DNA from: Paraburkholderia caffeinitolerans
GTDB lineage: Bacteria; Pseudomonadota; Gammaproteobacteria; Burkholderiales; Burkholderiaceae
DNA length: 64,000 bases
Direction of reading: 5' to 3'
Assembly (NCBI RefSeq): GCF_902859945.1
Contig: NZ_CADIKL010000026.1
Span: 1 to 64,000 of the forward strand
Positions 1-7,762 of the stretch are shown piece by piece; position 1 is the first letter of the stretch, and every line of letters begins with the position of its first letter. Under the pieces are notes generated by a model. That model ran no database searches. It saw only the letters and a list, made by a program, of their open reading frames with translations, and was not told the origin of the DNA. A program made the translations under genes and the position numbers.

Positions 1-285
1 TTCGAGTTGCGCGGGCGTGAGGTGCGCCATCTTGTTGTAGGCACCGCGCAGCTTGAAGGAGAACACGGGCTGGTTGTCCTCGCGCTTGAGCAGGACGGTG
101 TTGCGCAGGCGCGCCGAGAGGTTCGGCGCGCGCTCCAGTTCAGTCTCGCGGGCCACGTCGTAGACGCGGGCGGTAAGAACCAGACGAAGGTAATCTGTTT
201 GCTGCGCGTTACTGACTTTGCTTTTGACCGTAGCGGCCTGGGTTGTGTCGGCTTCGACTACGGCTTGGCTCGATTCGACCTGCAT
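1..285 (-). CDS. ilvA: Threonine ammonia-lyase, biosynthetic (partial, N-terminal 95 codons)
   Basis: The N-terminus of a PLP-dependent threonine deaminase, which turns threonine into 2-oxobutyrate and starts isoleucine synthesis in the cytoplasm. The reading frame runs without a stop from an ATG at 285 off the window edge. Seen near residues 33-88 are the typical YLRLVLTARVYDVA start of the catalytic domain and SFKLRGAYNKM, whose lysine is the PLP Schiff-base residue of the family. The protein has a roughly 25-residue, alanine/threonine-rich extension before the catalytic domain. It starts about 50 nt after a terminator that belongs to an attenuator (see the leader entries). Whether the rest of the gene and its regulatory ACT domains are intact cannot be seen here. 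Confidence 0.9.
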   Translation of the reverse strand, partial: MQVESSQAVVEADTTQAATVKSKVSNAQQTDYLRLVLTARVYDVARETELERAPNLSARLRNTVLLKREDNQPVFSFKLRGAYNKMAHLTPAQLE

Positions 286-336
286 GACGACTCCTGTGCT
301 TTCTCTTGATATGTCTTGTTGCCAGGAGGCGGAAAC

Positions 337-362
337 AAAAAACCCGCCTCGTGGGGCGGGTT
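337..362 (-). terminator. Attenuator terminator upstream of ilvA
   Basis: Read on the minus strand, AACCCGCC (362-355) pairs perfectly with GGCGGGTT (348-341) around a 6-nt loop and runs straight into a T tract interrupted by one G (TTTTTTG...). It lies between the ilvA leader peptide and the ilvA start codon, so it would stop ilvA transcription unless the alternative hairpin forms. The 5' arm of this hairpin (362-355) is also complementary, with one G-U pair, to GGTGGGTT at 396-389, which gives a competing antiterminator. Confidence 0.8.
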
Positions 363-386
363 GTTGTCGCTTATGCCAGACGTACG

Positions 387-449
387 CTAACCCACCATTC
401 GTTGAATGGTGCAAATAATCAGCGTAATCGGGCAGTGGCGAGAATTCAT
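387..449 (-). CDS. ilv leader peptide (20 aa), attenuator control peptide
   Basis: A short ORF (ATG at 449, TAG at 387-389) encoding MNSRHCPITLIICTIQRMVG. Four of its 20 codons are Ile (all ATT, two adjacent), with two Thr and one Leu, as expected of a control peptide for a branched-chain amino acid gene. The last codons overlap a perfect hairpin, CACCATTC-AAC-GAATGGTG (minus strand, 411-393). The stop codon sits beside GGTGGGTT, which can pair with the terminator's 5' arm. A ribosome stalled at the tandem Ile codons would mask the first arm and favour the antiterminator. One that reaches the stop would cover GGTGGGTT and favour termination. An in-frame ATG four codons upstream is an alternative start. 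No strong Shine-Dalgarno is visible, so translation rests on the attenuator logic. Confidence 0.65.
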   Translation of the reverse strand: MNSRHCPITLIICTIQRMVG

Positions 450-457
450 CTGCACAA

Positions 458-486
458 GCATGAGGGAGGTGGCGGCAATTGTCAAT
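458..486 (-). promoter_or_regulatory. Candidate promoter of the ilvA leader
   Basis: On the minus strand a consensus -35 TTGACA (486-481) is followed after 17 nt by CATGCT (463-458), a weak -10. Transcription would begin only a few nucleotides before the leader ATG at 449. This would make the leader mRNA nearly leaderless and fits the lack of an RBS. A second, weaker candidate lies upstream around 536 (TTGAAA). Confidence 0.4.
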
Positions 487-763
487 CCGGCAAATGCTTT
501 GGTGAAATGTCTTGATAACTACAAATTACATTTCAAATAACACGTTTCGAGCGTTGAAACGATCATGAGTTTGCCGTGAACGCGGCAACCGCCTTGGAGC
601 CGCCAATTAAACACGTCTAACCGTGAAACATTCTAGGAGTTTGAACATATCCCATTGATTAAAAAGAAAAATATCTAGTGCGCCGATTTTCAAGCCGTGT
701 TTCACGGTTTCGACCCCAGCCACGTATTTACGTTACCAAGCTACTTCTGGGGTCCGTAAAAGC
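487..763. other. Intergenic region between ilvA leader and parB terminator
   Basis: No gene is visible. It is AT-rich for this window. It contains a 19-nt inverted repeat CGTTTC-N7-GAAACG (543-561) and a long-spaced inverted repeat CCGTGAAACA (621-630) / TGTTTCACGG (698-707). The latter arms resemble halves of the universal GTTTCACGTGAAAC parS site but are 67 nt apart and are not a complete site. Confidence 0.4.
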
Positions 764-795
764 AAAGGGCAGGTGCCCTTCCGGCCCTGCCCTTT
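764..795 (-). terminator. Terminator downstream of parB
   Basis: Inverted repeat AAAGGGCAGG (764-773) / CCTGCCCTTT (786-795) with a 12-nt loop. For transcripts leaving parB on the minus strand the stem is followed by GCTTTT, so it reads as a rho-independent terminator about 20 nt past the parB stop. Confidence 0.65.
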
Positions 796-816
796 CCGGT
801 ATTCACACTTTCGGTT

Positions 817-1842
817 TCAGCTTGCCTCGGCCGTATCCAGCTCAACCGCATCTATCTCGGCCGCCCATTCATCGATCACGGCCTTCATCCGTTCGGCCAA
901 GCGCTGCTGATCTGCCGCAGCGATGCCTTTCAGGCTCAACTCGGCACGGCCGTCACCGAAAAGCTTCAGCTCGCCAAGCGCCACGCCATCCGGGCGATTG
1001 AACTGCACACGCGATTGATAATGCGTGCGGCGCGGCCCGATACGCCGCGCACCCGCCTCCGCCGACGCGGCGGCCTCGAGCTTTCGCACGCTCGCCTTGC
1101 CTTCGATGACCTGCCCGAGCCAATGCTCGGCGACACTCACGCCGGCGCGGTCGAAAATCAGCTTGATGTTGTAGGCATGTCCAAGACCGATGTCCTTACG
1201 ATGCTGGGCCATGCGCTGCAAGAGAAATGGCGGCAATGACGTGAGCGAAATCACCTTGCTGATGTGCTTCGGATCCTCGCCAACCGCTACACCCAGTTCA
1301 ACCTGGTCGACGTAGACGCCATCATCCAGCAACTTCTTCCAGGCAAGCGCGTCATCAAAAACCGTCTGCTCCTCACGCTCCTTGTTGGCGTGATAGGCGC
1401 GCAGATAAAGGTTCTGGTTGTCGAGACCATCACGAACATCGGCGTCGATATGCTTGTCGCCGCGCGAGCGCGCCGCGCGGATACGGCGCTCGCCGTCGAC
1501 AATCACATATTTGCCGGGAAACTCTGGCAGCCGCGTGACGAGAATCGGCGTGATCTGGCCTTGCGTGGCAAAACTCTCCGCGAGTTCGTCGATTGTCTCC
1601 GCGCTGTAAAAGGCACGCGGATTGTACGGATTGGAGACGACTTCCTCGACCGGAATTCTCGTGACCGCATGAACCGCCGGGGCAGACGGCTCCACCGGTG
1701 CGACCTCGGTCTGCGTGGCAGACGCCGCATCGCGCTGTGCGATACCCACGATGTCGCCATCGGCAAGACGCTCGCCTGCAGACGCGCGCTCAACGGCCAT
1801 GCCCGCGCGAACCTTGCTGGTGAAGTTGAGCTTAGTTGCCAT
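817..1842 (-). CDS. parB: Chromosome/plasmid partition protein ParB
   Basis: A 341-aa centromere-binding CTPase of the ParB/RepB/Spo0J family. It would load on the parS sites at 2.56-3.36 kb and act with ParA to segregate the replicon. Visible are the N-terminal ParB nuclease-like domain (about residues 65-150: NPYNPRAFYSAETIDELAES, the GERRIRAARSRG box) and a central helix-turn-helix segment (about 170-215: VAVGEDPKHISKVISLTSLP). The start is set at the ATG at 1842 because AGGAG lies 8 nt upstream. An in-frame upstream start at 1875 would overlap parA much further. It overlaps the parA 3' end by 11 bp, so the two are translationally coupled. The N-terminus (MATKLNFTSK) matches ParB proteins of Burkholderiales secondary replicons. 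Confidence 0.93.
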   Translation of the reverse strand: MATKLNFTSKVRAGMAVERASAGERLADGDIVGIAQRDAASATQTEVAPVEPSAPAVHAVTRIPVEEVVSNPYNPRAFYSAETIDELAESFATQGQITPILVTRLPEFPGKYVIVDGERRIRAARSRGDKHIDADVRDGLDNQNLYLRAYHANKEREEQTVFDDALAWKKLLDDGVYVDQVELGVAVGEDPKHISKVISLTSLPPFLLQRMAQHRKDIGLGHAYNIKLIFDRAGVSVAEHWLGQVIEGKASVRKLEAAASAEAGARRIGPRRTHYQSRVQFNRPDGVALGELKLFGDGRAELSLKGIAAADQQRLAERMKAVIDEWAAEIDAVELDTAEAS

Positions 1843-2518
1843 CGACGATCTCCTCTTCTTCTTGAACGAGCGCAATGATTTCGTTGTAGACCGCAGCGAT
1901 TTCGTCCTTGGCGACCTTCGTGCCGCGCACCCCCTTTACGTCGAAGACCGTTCGCCCCAGCGCCGCCGTCTGTCGATACAGTTCGCGTTGCTTGACGGTG
2001 GCTGCGAGCACATGGACATTGCTCTCGGCAAGAATCGCACTCATCTGCGTGTGCAAGAGTGTCTTCGAATTAGCCTTATTCAGCAAAATTGCGAATTTAC
2101 CGGCAGGATTAGCCACTCGTGTACGCTCGACCAACTCCATCATCCCCTCGCTACTCCAGATGTCGATCGGAGATGCGTCGGTCGGGATAATGGTCGCATC
2201 GGCAACAGCAAGGACACGGGCAGTGGTTAGATCGTTGATATTCGGCGGGCAGTCGACGATGACGACATCGTAGTCGTTCGCAAGCGCTGCGATCTCAGGT
2301 CCAATCATCTTGTCGAGCTTATTAATGCTGCCGACGCGAAATGGAAGCGGCGTTTCTGGACCGGAGGCCGCACACCAACTCATACACGATTGCTGACCGT
2401 CTGCATCGGCGACGTAGACCTTGTAGCCTTCGGATCGAAACGCACCCGCCAGATTCATGCTGGTTGTGGTTTTTCCCACTCCGCCCTTTTGGTTCGCTAC
2501 CGCAATGACCAGTCCCAT
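1832..2518 (-). CDS. parA: Partition ATPase ParA
   Basis: A 228-aa P-loop ATPase of the ParA/MinD family that moves ParB-parS complexes over the nucleoid. Visible are the deviant Walker A motif KGGVGKTT (about residues 11-18), the Walker A' region DADGQQS (38-44) and the Walker B strand VVIVDCPPN. It is short and has no N-terminal DNA-binding HTH, so it resembles the short ParA class (type Ib-like) although it is paired with a large HTH-type ParB. GGAG lies 6 nt before the ATG at 2518. It is the first gene of the parAB operon, and the first parS site lies 45 bp upstream, so ParB bound there may autoregulate the operon. Confidence 0.93.
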   Translation of the reverse strand: MGLVIAVANQKGGVGKTTTSMNLAGAFRSEGYKVYVADADGQQSCMSWCAASGPETPLPFRVGSINKLDKMIGPEIAALANDYDVVIVDCPPNINDLTTARVLAVADATIIPTDASPIDIWSSEGMMELVERTRVANPAGKFAILLNKANSKTLLHTQMSAILAESNVHVLAATVKQRELYRQTAALGRTVFDVKGVRGTKVAKDEIAAVYNEIIALVQEEEEIVDGN

Positions 2519-2562
2519 TCAGTTCTCCGTGCAATGTTCAACGCTGGTGCCGCCACACGCTA

Positions 2563-2578
2563 ATCTCCACGTGGAGAT
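2563..2578. promoter_or_regulatory. parS site 1
   Basis: The perfect 16-bp palindrome ATCTCCACGTGGAGAT, 45 bp upstream of parA. It is the closest of five sites to the parAB promoter and the most likely to mediate ParB autoregulation. Confidence 0.85.
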
Positions 2579-2759
2579 TCTCCAGCGAGTTAATTGGCAG
2601 TCTAGCGGCAAGTTAAAGTAAATTCTAGCTTCAGCGCTGGAATCGTTGTCAGATCACAACCAAACTAGCTATTAGGACAAGAGACTCTGTGAGGTGAAGA
2701 TTTATCCAAGCTTGAATTTGTGAAGGCTTTCGATCAAGTGACCATGGCGCCGGTGTGCG

Positions 2760-2775
2760 GTCTCCACGTGGAGAC
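2760..2775. promoter_or_regulatory. parS site 2
   Basis: The perfect palindrome GTCTCCACGTGGAGAC. It shares the 14-bp core TCTCCACGTGGAGA with site 1 and has G/C outer bases. Confidence 0.85.
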
Positions 2776-2949
2776 ACCAAGCGGGACGGGTAAGGTCCGT
2801 CGAACACGCTTCACTTTGCGAAATCACAGAGATGGCCTCTGAGCCATGACTTACCGGCAAGGAAACATCAATCAAAATCGAACATAGGCTGAACACCCAA
2901 AGACGATCAACCGGGAAGCGTTCATCTGCGCTAGCACCTCGACACCACA

Positions 2950-2965
2950 GTCACCACGTGGAGAC
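2950..2965. promoter_or_regulatory. parS site 3 (one mismatch)
   Basis: GTCACCACGTGGAGAC. It is identical to site 2 except that T is replaced by A at position 4, which breaks the symmetry of one arm. Confidence 0.7.
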
Positions 2966-3042
2966 TGTGTGTTCCTTTGGCAACTCCGACATTCAAAATG
3001 AAACTCACTTCCACAACAGGCTATTACGACGGTGTGGTGCTG

Positions 3043-3058
3043 ATCTCCACGTGGAGAT
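3043..3058. promoter_or_regulatory. parS site 4
   Basis: The perfect palindrome ATCTCCACGTGGAGAT, identical to site 1 over all 16 bases. Confidence 0.85.
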
Positions 3059-3343
3059 TCGTGAGATGTTGTGATATGGCAAGAGACTATCTCAAGCGAG
3101 TAGATACCTGATGACAATGCCCAGAGACAAGCCTGTCACGGCAGTGTGCTACACAAGCTTTGTTCTCAAGTAGCTGATACGGCTACACCAATGATCGCCA
3201 TCACGACCTGTTCGTTGGTCTTAATGAACAACGCCGCTCAAGTAGCGTGCGACGAGCACACAAACCGGATGCGTTGGAAATGGCCTCGCTATGATTTGCA
3301 AATCTGGTGACCCGACTGCGCGATTTACGCACGTAACCAGTCG

Positions 3344-3359
3344 ATCTCCACGTGGAGAT
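3344..3359. promoter_or_regulatory. parS site 5
   Basis: The perfect palindrome ATCTCCACGTGGAGAT, about 190 bp from the 3' end of rep. It is the last of the cluster. The rest of the 2519-3546 non-coding region shows no gene. Confidence 0.85.
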
Positions 3360-3422
3360 CAGTTCGCGATAAAAGAGAGGATCGGAGCCACCCAGGGTCC
3401 GCCGGAAGCGGAGGGAGCAAAG

Positions 3423-3470
3423 ACATCGCAGACACTACCAAACATCGAGTGTTTGGCGGCGCCGCGATGT
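3423..3470. other. Compound stem-loop between the parS cluster and rep
   Basis: An inner perfect stem CCAAACA-TCGAG-TGTTTGG (3438-3456) is nested in an outer stem ACATCGC (3423-3429) / GCGATGT (3464-3470). It lies about 75 nt past the rep stop codon. On the minus strand it is followed by only a short T run (CTTTGCT), so it could be a weak rep terminator, an RNA structure or a cruciform. Confidence 0.4.
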
Positions 3471-3546
3471 AAAAGAAAAATGGGTAAGTGAAATTTATCT
3501 ATCTTCTTATAATGGATGAATTTCCCTAAAACCTCAACAGCGACAG

Positions 3547-4923
3547 TTACTCGGATCCTGCTTTCAACGTGAGCTCGATATCGCCCATGGCCTGAAAATC
3601 CGCCGTAGCCGGTCCCTGTTGTCCGCTCAGCAGGAATTCGAGCAAATCGGCGGCAGTCGGTTGGCCCCAGGTATCGAGAACCACCCAACGGAAGAAGTTC
3701 GTCGACGCCATCTTGCTCGGCACCTTGGTCATCGAAACCTTGAGCTTGTCCATGCCCACCGTTTCGTTATACCGCTTGATAAGTGCGGTCTGATCGTCGT
3801 GCTCGAGTTCGTTGAAGTAGGCCCGCGCCTCGGCAATCTTCGCCGCGATATAACGATCCTTCACTTGGTCCTGGCTTTCGCGTGCCTTGGGCGAATCGGT
3901 ACTCGTGCCGCTTGCAGTATTGGCTCCCGGCAGTTGATAGCCCTGCATCAGCGCCTTGCGGAAATACGCAGCCACATTGGCGAGCGGTGCCGCATTTTTC
4001 TGGGCGACACGCGCGGCCGTATAGGCCACGGCCGTGCGAATCTTTTCCTCACCGTACTGCTTCAAGAGACGTCGCGCCTCCGAGACCGGAACATTGAATT
4101 TCGACATCTCGCTAATAAGTACCGTCTCATTCGCACGAAGCTCCTGGGACGGATCCGTCTCCGGCTTGCGGGTCACACGGAATTGCAGGGCGACGACCGA
4201 GCGGCCCACCTTGTGCTCGATGAGTTCGAAGTTGTGGTCCGAGATCTCGTTGACTTCCTTGATGCAGGGCACCAGCACGCGGCTCTTGAATTGCTTGTAG
4301 AGCTTGTACGACTGTGCCGAGGTATCCTGGCCGAGAATGAGATCACGCAGTGTCGCGAGCGGAAAGCGCGCAGTCATCCCGACGGCTTCGTAGCGCACCA
4401 CGTTTTCCCATAGGGCAAGCGAATGCGCTTTCCTGAACTGACGCGTGATCCGCATGTCGATCATCGCGTAAATTTCGGGGTTCAAAAGCTCGCCGCGGAT
4501 CTGCTCGGAAAAGGTATAGCGCAGCACCGAGCGCTCGAGTTCCGCGCCCGCAAGCAAACCGGAAGCCTTCCAGATGCTGCGTTTGTCCTGCGTGAGATAG
4601 TCCCAGTTGACGACCGTGCTGATCAGCGAATTGATCGTCTCCTTGACGTACTCCGTATTGTTGCTGTTCAGATCGACGTCCTGGGAGAGGGCGGAAATTG
4701 TGATCTCGAACGAAGAGCGGCCGGATTCGAGCGAGTCCTGTCGGATCGCATTCTTGATCAACGAGCTGAACATCTTGCGCTGCTGAAGGCTGATCGACCC
4801 GGATTTCGGCGCGATGTGAATCGCGGGGACCGCCTTGCGGAAGAGGTCAGGCGGCTGGCCTTGCTGGAATACGAGTGCACCTTGCTTGTCGGCGTCGCCG
4901 GCATCGGCCTTTTTTCTTGCCAT
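3547..4923 (-). CDS. Replication initiator, Rep_3 superfamily
   Basis: A 458-aa initiator of the RepB/RepE/pi type that binds iterons and opens the origin. The N-terminal winged-helix region reads SLQQRKMFSSLIKNAIRQDS (about residues 45-64), followed by LNSNNTEYVKETINSLIS and the second winged-helix region IYAMIDMRITRQFRKAHSLA. It is longer than plasmid RepE (about 250 aa) and resembles the 450-500-aa initiators of Burkholderiales secondary chromosomes. The start is placed at the ATG at 4923 (MARKKADAGD). The open frame extends to 5118, but that part is arginine-rich, reads through the operator palindrome and lacks family features. The gene faces away from the iterons, with a 15-bp-arm inverted repeat just upstream that is probably an autorepression site. 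Confidence 0.88.
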   Translation of the reverse strand: MARKKADAGDADKQGALVFQQGQPPDLFRKAVPAIHIAPKSGSISLQQRKMFSSLIKNAIRQDSLESGRSSFEITISALSQDVDLNSNNTEYVKETINSLISTVVNWDYLTQDKRSIWKASGLLAGAELERSVLRYTFSEQIRGELLNPEIYAMIDMRITRQFRKAHSLALWENVVRYEAVGMTARFPLATLRDLILGQDTSAQSYKLYKQFKSRVLVPCIKEVNEISDHNFELIEHKVGRSVVALQFRVTRKPETDPSQELRANETVLISEMSKFNVPVSEARRLLKQYGEEKIRTAVAYTAARVAQKNAAPLANVAAYFRKALMQGYQLPGANTASGTSTDSPKARESQDQVKDRYIAAKIAEARAYFNELEHDDQTALIKRYNETVGMDKLKVSMTKVPSKMASTNFFRWVVLDTWGQPTAADLLEFLLSGQQGPATADFQAMGDIELTLKAGSE

Positions 4924-4944
4924 ATGATTCACGTTAAAAGGGAA

Positions 4945-4980
4945 CCTGGTCGGTTGGTAACTGTATACCAACCGACCAGG
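4945..4980. promoter_or_regulatory. rep promoter operator (15-bp-arm palindrome)
   Basis: CCTGGTCGGTTGGTA (4945-4959) and its exact complement TACCAACCGACCAGG (4966-4980) are separated by 6 nt, 22 bp upstream of the rep ATG. In Rep_3 replicons an inverted repeat in this position binds Rep dimers and represses rep. The arms contain GGTTGGTA, related to the GGTTACC core of the iterons, as known for RepE and pi systems. Confidence 0.75.
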
Positions 4981-5692
4981 TGACTCAAGGCTACGGACCC
5001 ACCTGTGCGGGAGCACGACACTGCGCGCAGGAAAAGTTGACAGTCGCCGCGTGGGTCGACGCAATGGGCAACCGGACAAGCATCGAAGCGAGTTCCGGCC
5101 GTGCCAATGCGGTCCCATATCAGGTTACTTTTTGAGCTCACCACCTTGAATCAGCTCCCATAACAAGCTACCTTAAGCTCCCCTGGTGAGTGCTCACTTC
5201 GAATAAGGTTACTCACAGGTACCCGATTATGGGAATTAAAGGTAAGCGACTCATCAGGGAACTTCGGCCCACAGCATGCAAAAAATCCCCCACTGGTGGT
5301 GACCTATGACTTACCCCATAAATGGGAACCTCAAGCAGTTCCGATCAAGGCTCACCTGGATCGCCTTTCGCAGGCAATCCACCAGAAATGGGTACCTTGG
5401 ACTTCTCCCATAAGACGCTACCTATCTACGCCTCGTGAGTTACACAGCAGGTGCCCACGCGAACGGCTTCCCAATGGGCAATGGTCACCTCCCGAATGCC
5501 CAGTTACAAGGACCCATAACGGGTTACCTTAAGCGTTCCCCATAGCAGGGTACCTTTCTAGTCCCCTAAAGGACTTTCAGATGAGGTGAATCTCCGACGT
5601 GCGCCCCATAGCCGGCTACCTTTTTTCGTTCCCATAAACGGCAACCTCAGCGACTTCCGGCAATTTTTCCCATACAGGGCAACCTTTTCCCC

Positions 5693-5701
5693 ATATCCAC
5701 A
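5693..5701 (+). promoter_or_regulatory. DnaA-box-like site A
   Basis: ATATCCACA differs from the DnaA box TTATCCACA at the first base only. It sits inside the dense iteron block. Confidence 0.45.
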
Positions 5702-5735
5702 GACCGGAATCCCCATTTGAGGCTACCGAACCCCC

Positions 5736-5744
5736 ATATCCACA
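5736..5744 (+). promoter_or_regulatory. DnaA-box-like site B
   Basis: A second ATATCCACA, 43 bp (about four helical turns) from site A and in the same orientation. Confidence 0.45.
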
Positions 5745-6310
5745 ACCCCCAGATCCCATAGCCAGTACCCAGCTCCCCATAAGCTGCAACCAAATCGCCC
5801 GCAAACCCTTACCAGATAAGGCTTTGCGCTCGATAAAGGTTTACTAAAGGTTCTAAAGCGTAAAGGTAAACACTGAAACAAGCGTCCGATGACAGATACG
5901 TTTCCCAAAACCGGGACCCTATGGAAATGTTAGTGATCACCAACCCACGATCTCCCAAACCCGGTGACCTTAGAACCTAAGTGGAAGAATCAAGCTCCCA
6001 AAACCCGGGACCGTTCGGTGGATTTCTAAGGAATCACATTAATTACGTTATCTAATCGCATGATTTATATGGGTACCTATCTATAGGGGTACCTTGATAT
6101 GGGAAAAGGCTCCTGAAAAAGGTAACTGCCTATGGGATCGAAACACCTACTGAGAAGCTCATCGCCTTACCAGACACCAGGTGACCGGAAAACCGGAATC
6201 CGTCTGCTGCCCCCTCTTCTTGCTGCGCAGTTGAGTGCGATTCCCCGAGTACACGTCAAAGGTCCCCACTTCCCATATCTTGTTACCCACTTCAGGTCAC
6301 CAGTTATGGG

Positions 6311-7762
6311 AGAACCTCAATTGGATCCCCGATAGATTGCCAATCTGTGTTGCAAGGTGCACCGCAGCATGCCGCACAGGTGACCTCGGCTTGCACCTCC
6401 GCGGGCGTGAAGAACTCCGTCGAACCCATGGCATAACTATGGGAGCCGGGTAAGAGTGGCTGCCGAATCAGGAGAGCGCTCAGCAGCCTGAAACGAGGTT
6501 CACTGGCGCAACGGACCGTGTCCTTGTCTGATACTCGTGACGGCCGCTCCATCCGAACCTGACACTCGCCGTTTCGAATTCAGTCGTGCTCCACCCGATC
6601 GATAAGCTGACAGCCAAAAGTGAGGTTCCGCAATCGCCCGTGAAGGATCGAGTACTTTGCGTTCCGCCTGCACCAGGTTGGTGCAAAATCCACGATGGAT
6701 GAATCTGCGGGGTTGGGCGGGCACATTCGAGATTCAGGCGCTGCGCAAGCCGCGCCGATGGGCGATATCGGCCACGACCTTCTGCCGTCCACGCAAGCAA
6801 GCTCTGACGTTCGATATTGGCGCGGCGTAATCCTCGCCAGGCACGATCGGCGGAGTGCGAGAGGACAACTGGCATTGGGTCGCACGGCGCGCGCGTTCTC
6901 TGGTCTGCGTCGTATGCGCAGCGCAAGTTGATGGAGGAGCTATTTGACGGCGGCTTCCAGAGCTTGTACGCCAGTCTTGGCGCCGGATTGCATGCCGAGC
7001 AGACGGCAGATTCCGCGCATCGTCGGGATTCGCAGTTCAACCGGTCGCATCGGCTGGCGATCGCGATTTTCTCTGGTGTCGGCCAGGTACCAACTGTGAG
7101 CTACGAAGGGTTCGGCATGGTCACATGCCTTGCCAACTTCTGTCGGCCGCGGCGAGCCATGGCATCTGCCCGTAAGCGCGCTCGAGGAAATCAGCATCAT
7201 CCCCGAAAATTAATCTGGATTCCTTCATATAAGGGATATTGGCGAAGCCAGACAACCCATTCCGGCCGGTGGCGCTTTCTGGTGTCGCGGCCGAATGGTG
7301 CAGACGATCCGCCGCGCTCACAACGCGAAGGTAACCGTTTGTGGGATTTCAGGTCGCATGCACGGCAACTTGTGGGTACCTGTCGCGCAAAAAGCAGATA
7401 GGACCTTGGGCTGGCGCGCCGCTCCGGCGAACGCCGTTCACAGGCTGCACGCCAGGTGCAGCAAGGCTTCAGCGTGTGAAGGAGGTGAAGGCGGTGACGT
7501 TCGGATATGCGATCGGGCCGTCGTGTTCAACCTGCACGCGTCTCTTCGATGCAGTTCACCCACCATCGGACGCTACCCAAGCCGCGCTTGCTGGAAAGCT
7601 GCTGTGAAATTGAACAGGGTGTTCGTCGCGGTGTTGGCCGGCTAGTGAATGTAATGGGGTATTCCGGAGTGGCAATTAATATTAAGGTAACCTTAATGAA
7701 TGACGCCATGAAACATGATCAATGCTCATCCGGGGCGGATACGTTTCTCCCTGCGCCGCCGG
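6311..7762. other. 1.45-kb region beyond the origin with no recognisable gene
   Basis: Several overlapping frames of 60-190 codons exist on both strands, but none has a good RBS, a recognisable domain or family-like composition. The longest (minus strand 6480-7040; plus strand 6817-7401) are rich in Arg, Cys and Ser, as random GC-rich frames are. The base composition is more mixed than in the neighbouring genes. It could be decayed coding DNA or part of the replicon's non-coding origin flank. An odd palindrome TTAAGGT-A-ACCTTAA lies near its right end (7682-7696). Confidence 0.5.

Larger units (their letters stand above)
5114..6310. repeat. Replication origin iteron array
   Basis: An 18-bp unit, consensus CCCATA-N4-G-N-[T/A]-ACCTT, recurs throughout. 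Plus-strand copies start at 5114, 5157, 5315, 5407, 5513, 5539, 5605, 5631, 5669, 5712, 5755, 5776 and 6272. Inverted copies lie at 5216-5233, 6086-6103, 6119-6136 and 6293-6310. Three CCCAAA variants start at 5904, 5954 and 5997. The best copies are CCCATAACGGGTTACCTT (5513) and CCCATAGCAGGGTACCTT (5539). The densest part is 5513-5793 (nine units). Two near-perfect DnaA boxes (ATATCCACA) are inside it. AT-richer stretches at about 5810-5885 and 6025-6075 are candidate unwinding elements. The array lies directly upstream of rep, as in iteron-controlled origins. No gene is visible in it. Confidence 0.88.

Noticed and set aside
621..707. CCGTGAAACA / TGTTTCACGG as a universal-type parS site
   Set aside because: The half-sites are 67 nt apart and do not form the contiguous GTTTCACGTGAAAC palindrome. 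The five TCTCCACGTGGAGA sites explain partition.
4924..5118. N-terminal extension of the Rep protein by 65 residues
   Set aside because: The extension reads through the perfect operator palindrome and has random-like, Arg-rich composition. The ATG at 4923 gives the family N-terminus.
6480..7040. 186-codon open frame on the minus strand in the region beyond the origin
   Set aside because: No RBS, no family resemblance and an Arg/Cys/Ser-rich composition with several overlapping frames. It is more likely random GC-rich frame than gene.
6817..7401. 194-codon open frame on the plus strand
   Set aside because: Same region and same reasons, and no domain can be named. Kept as part of the non-coding or decayed segment.
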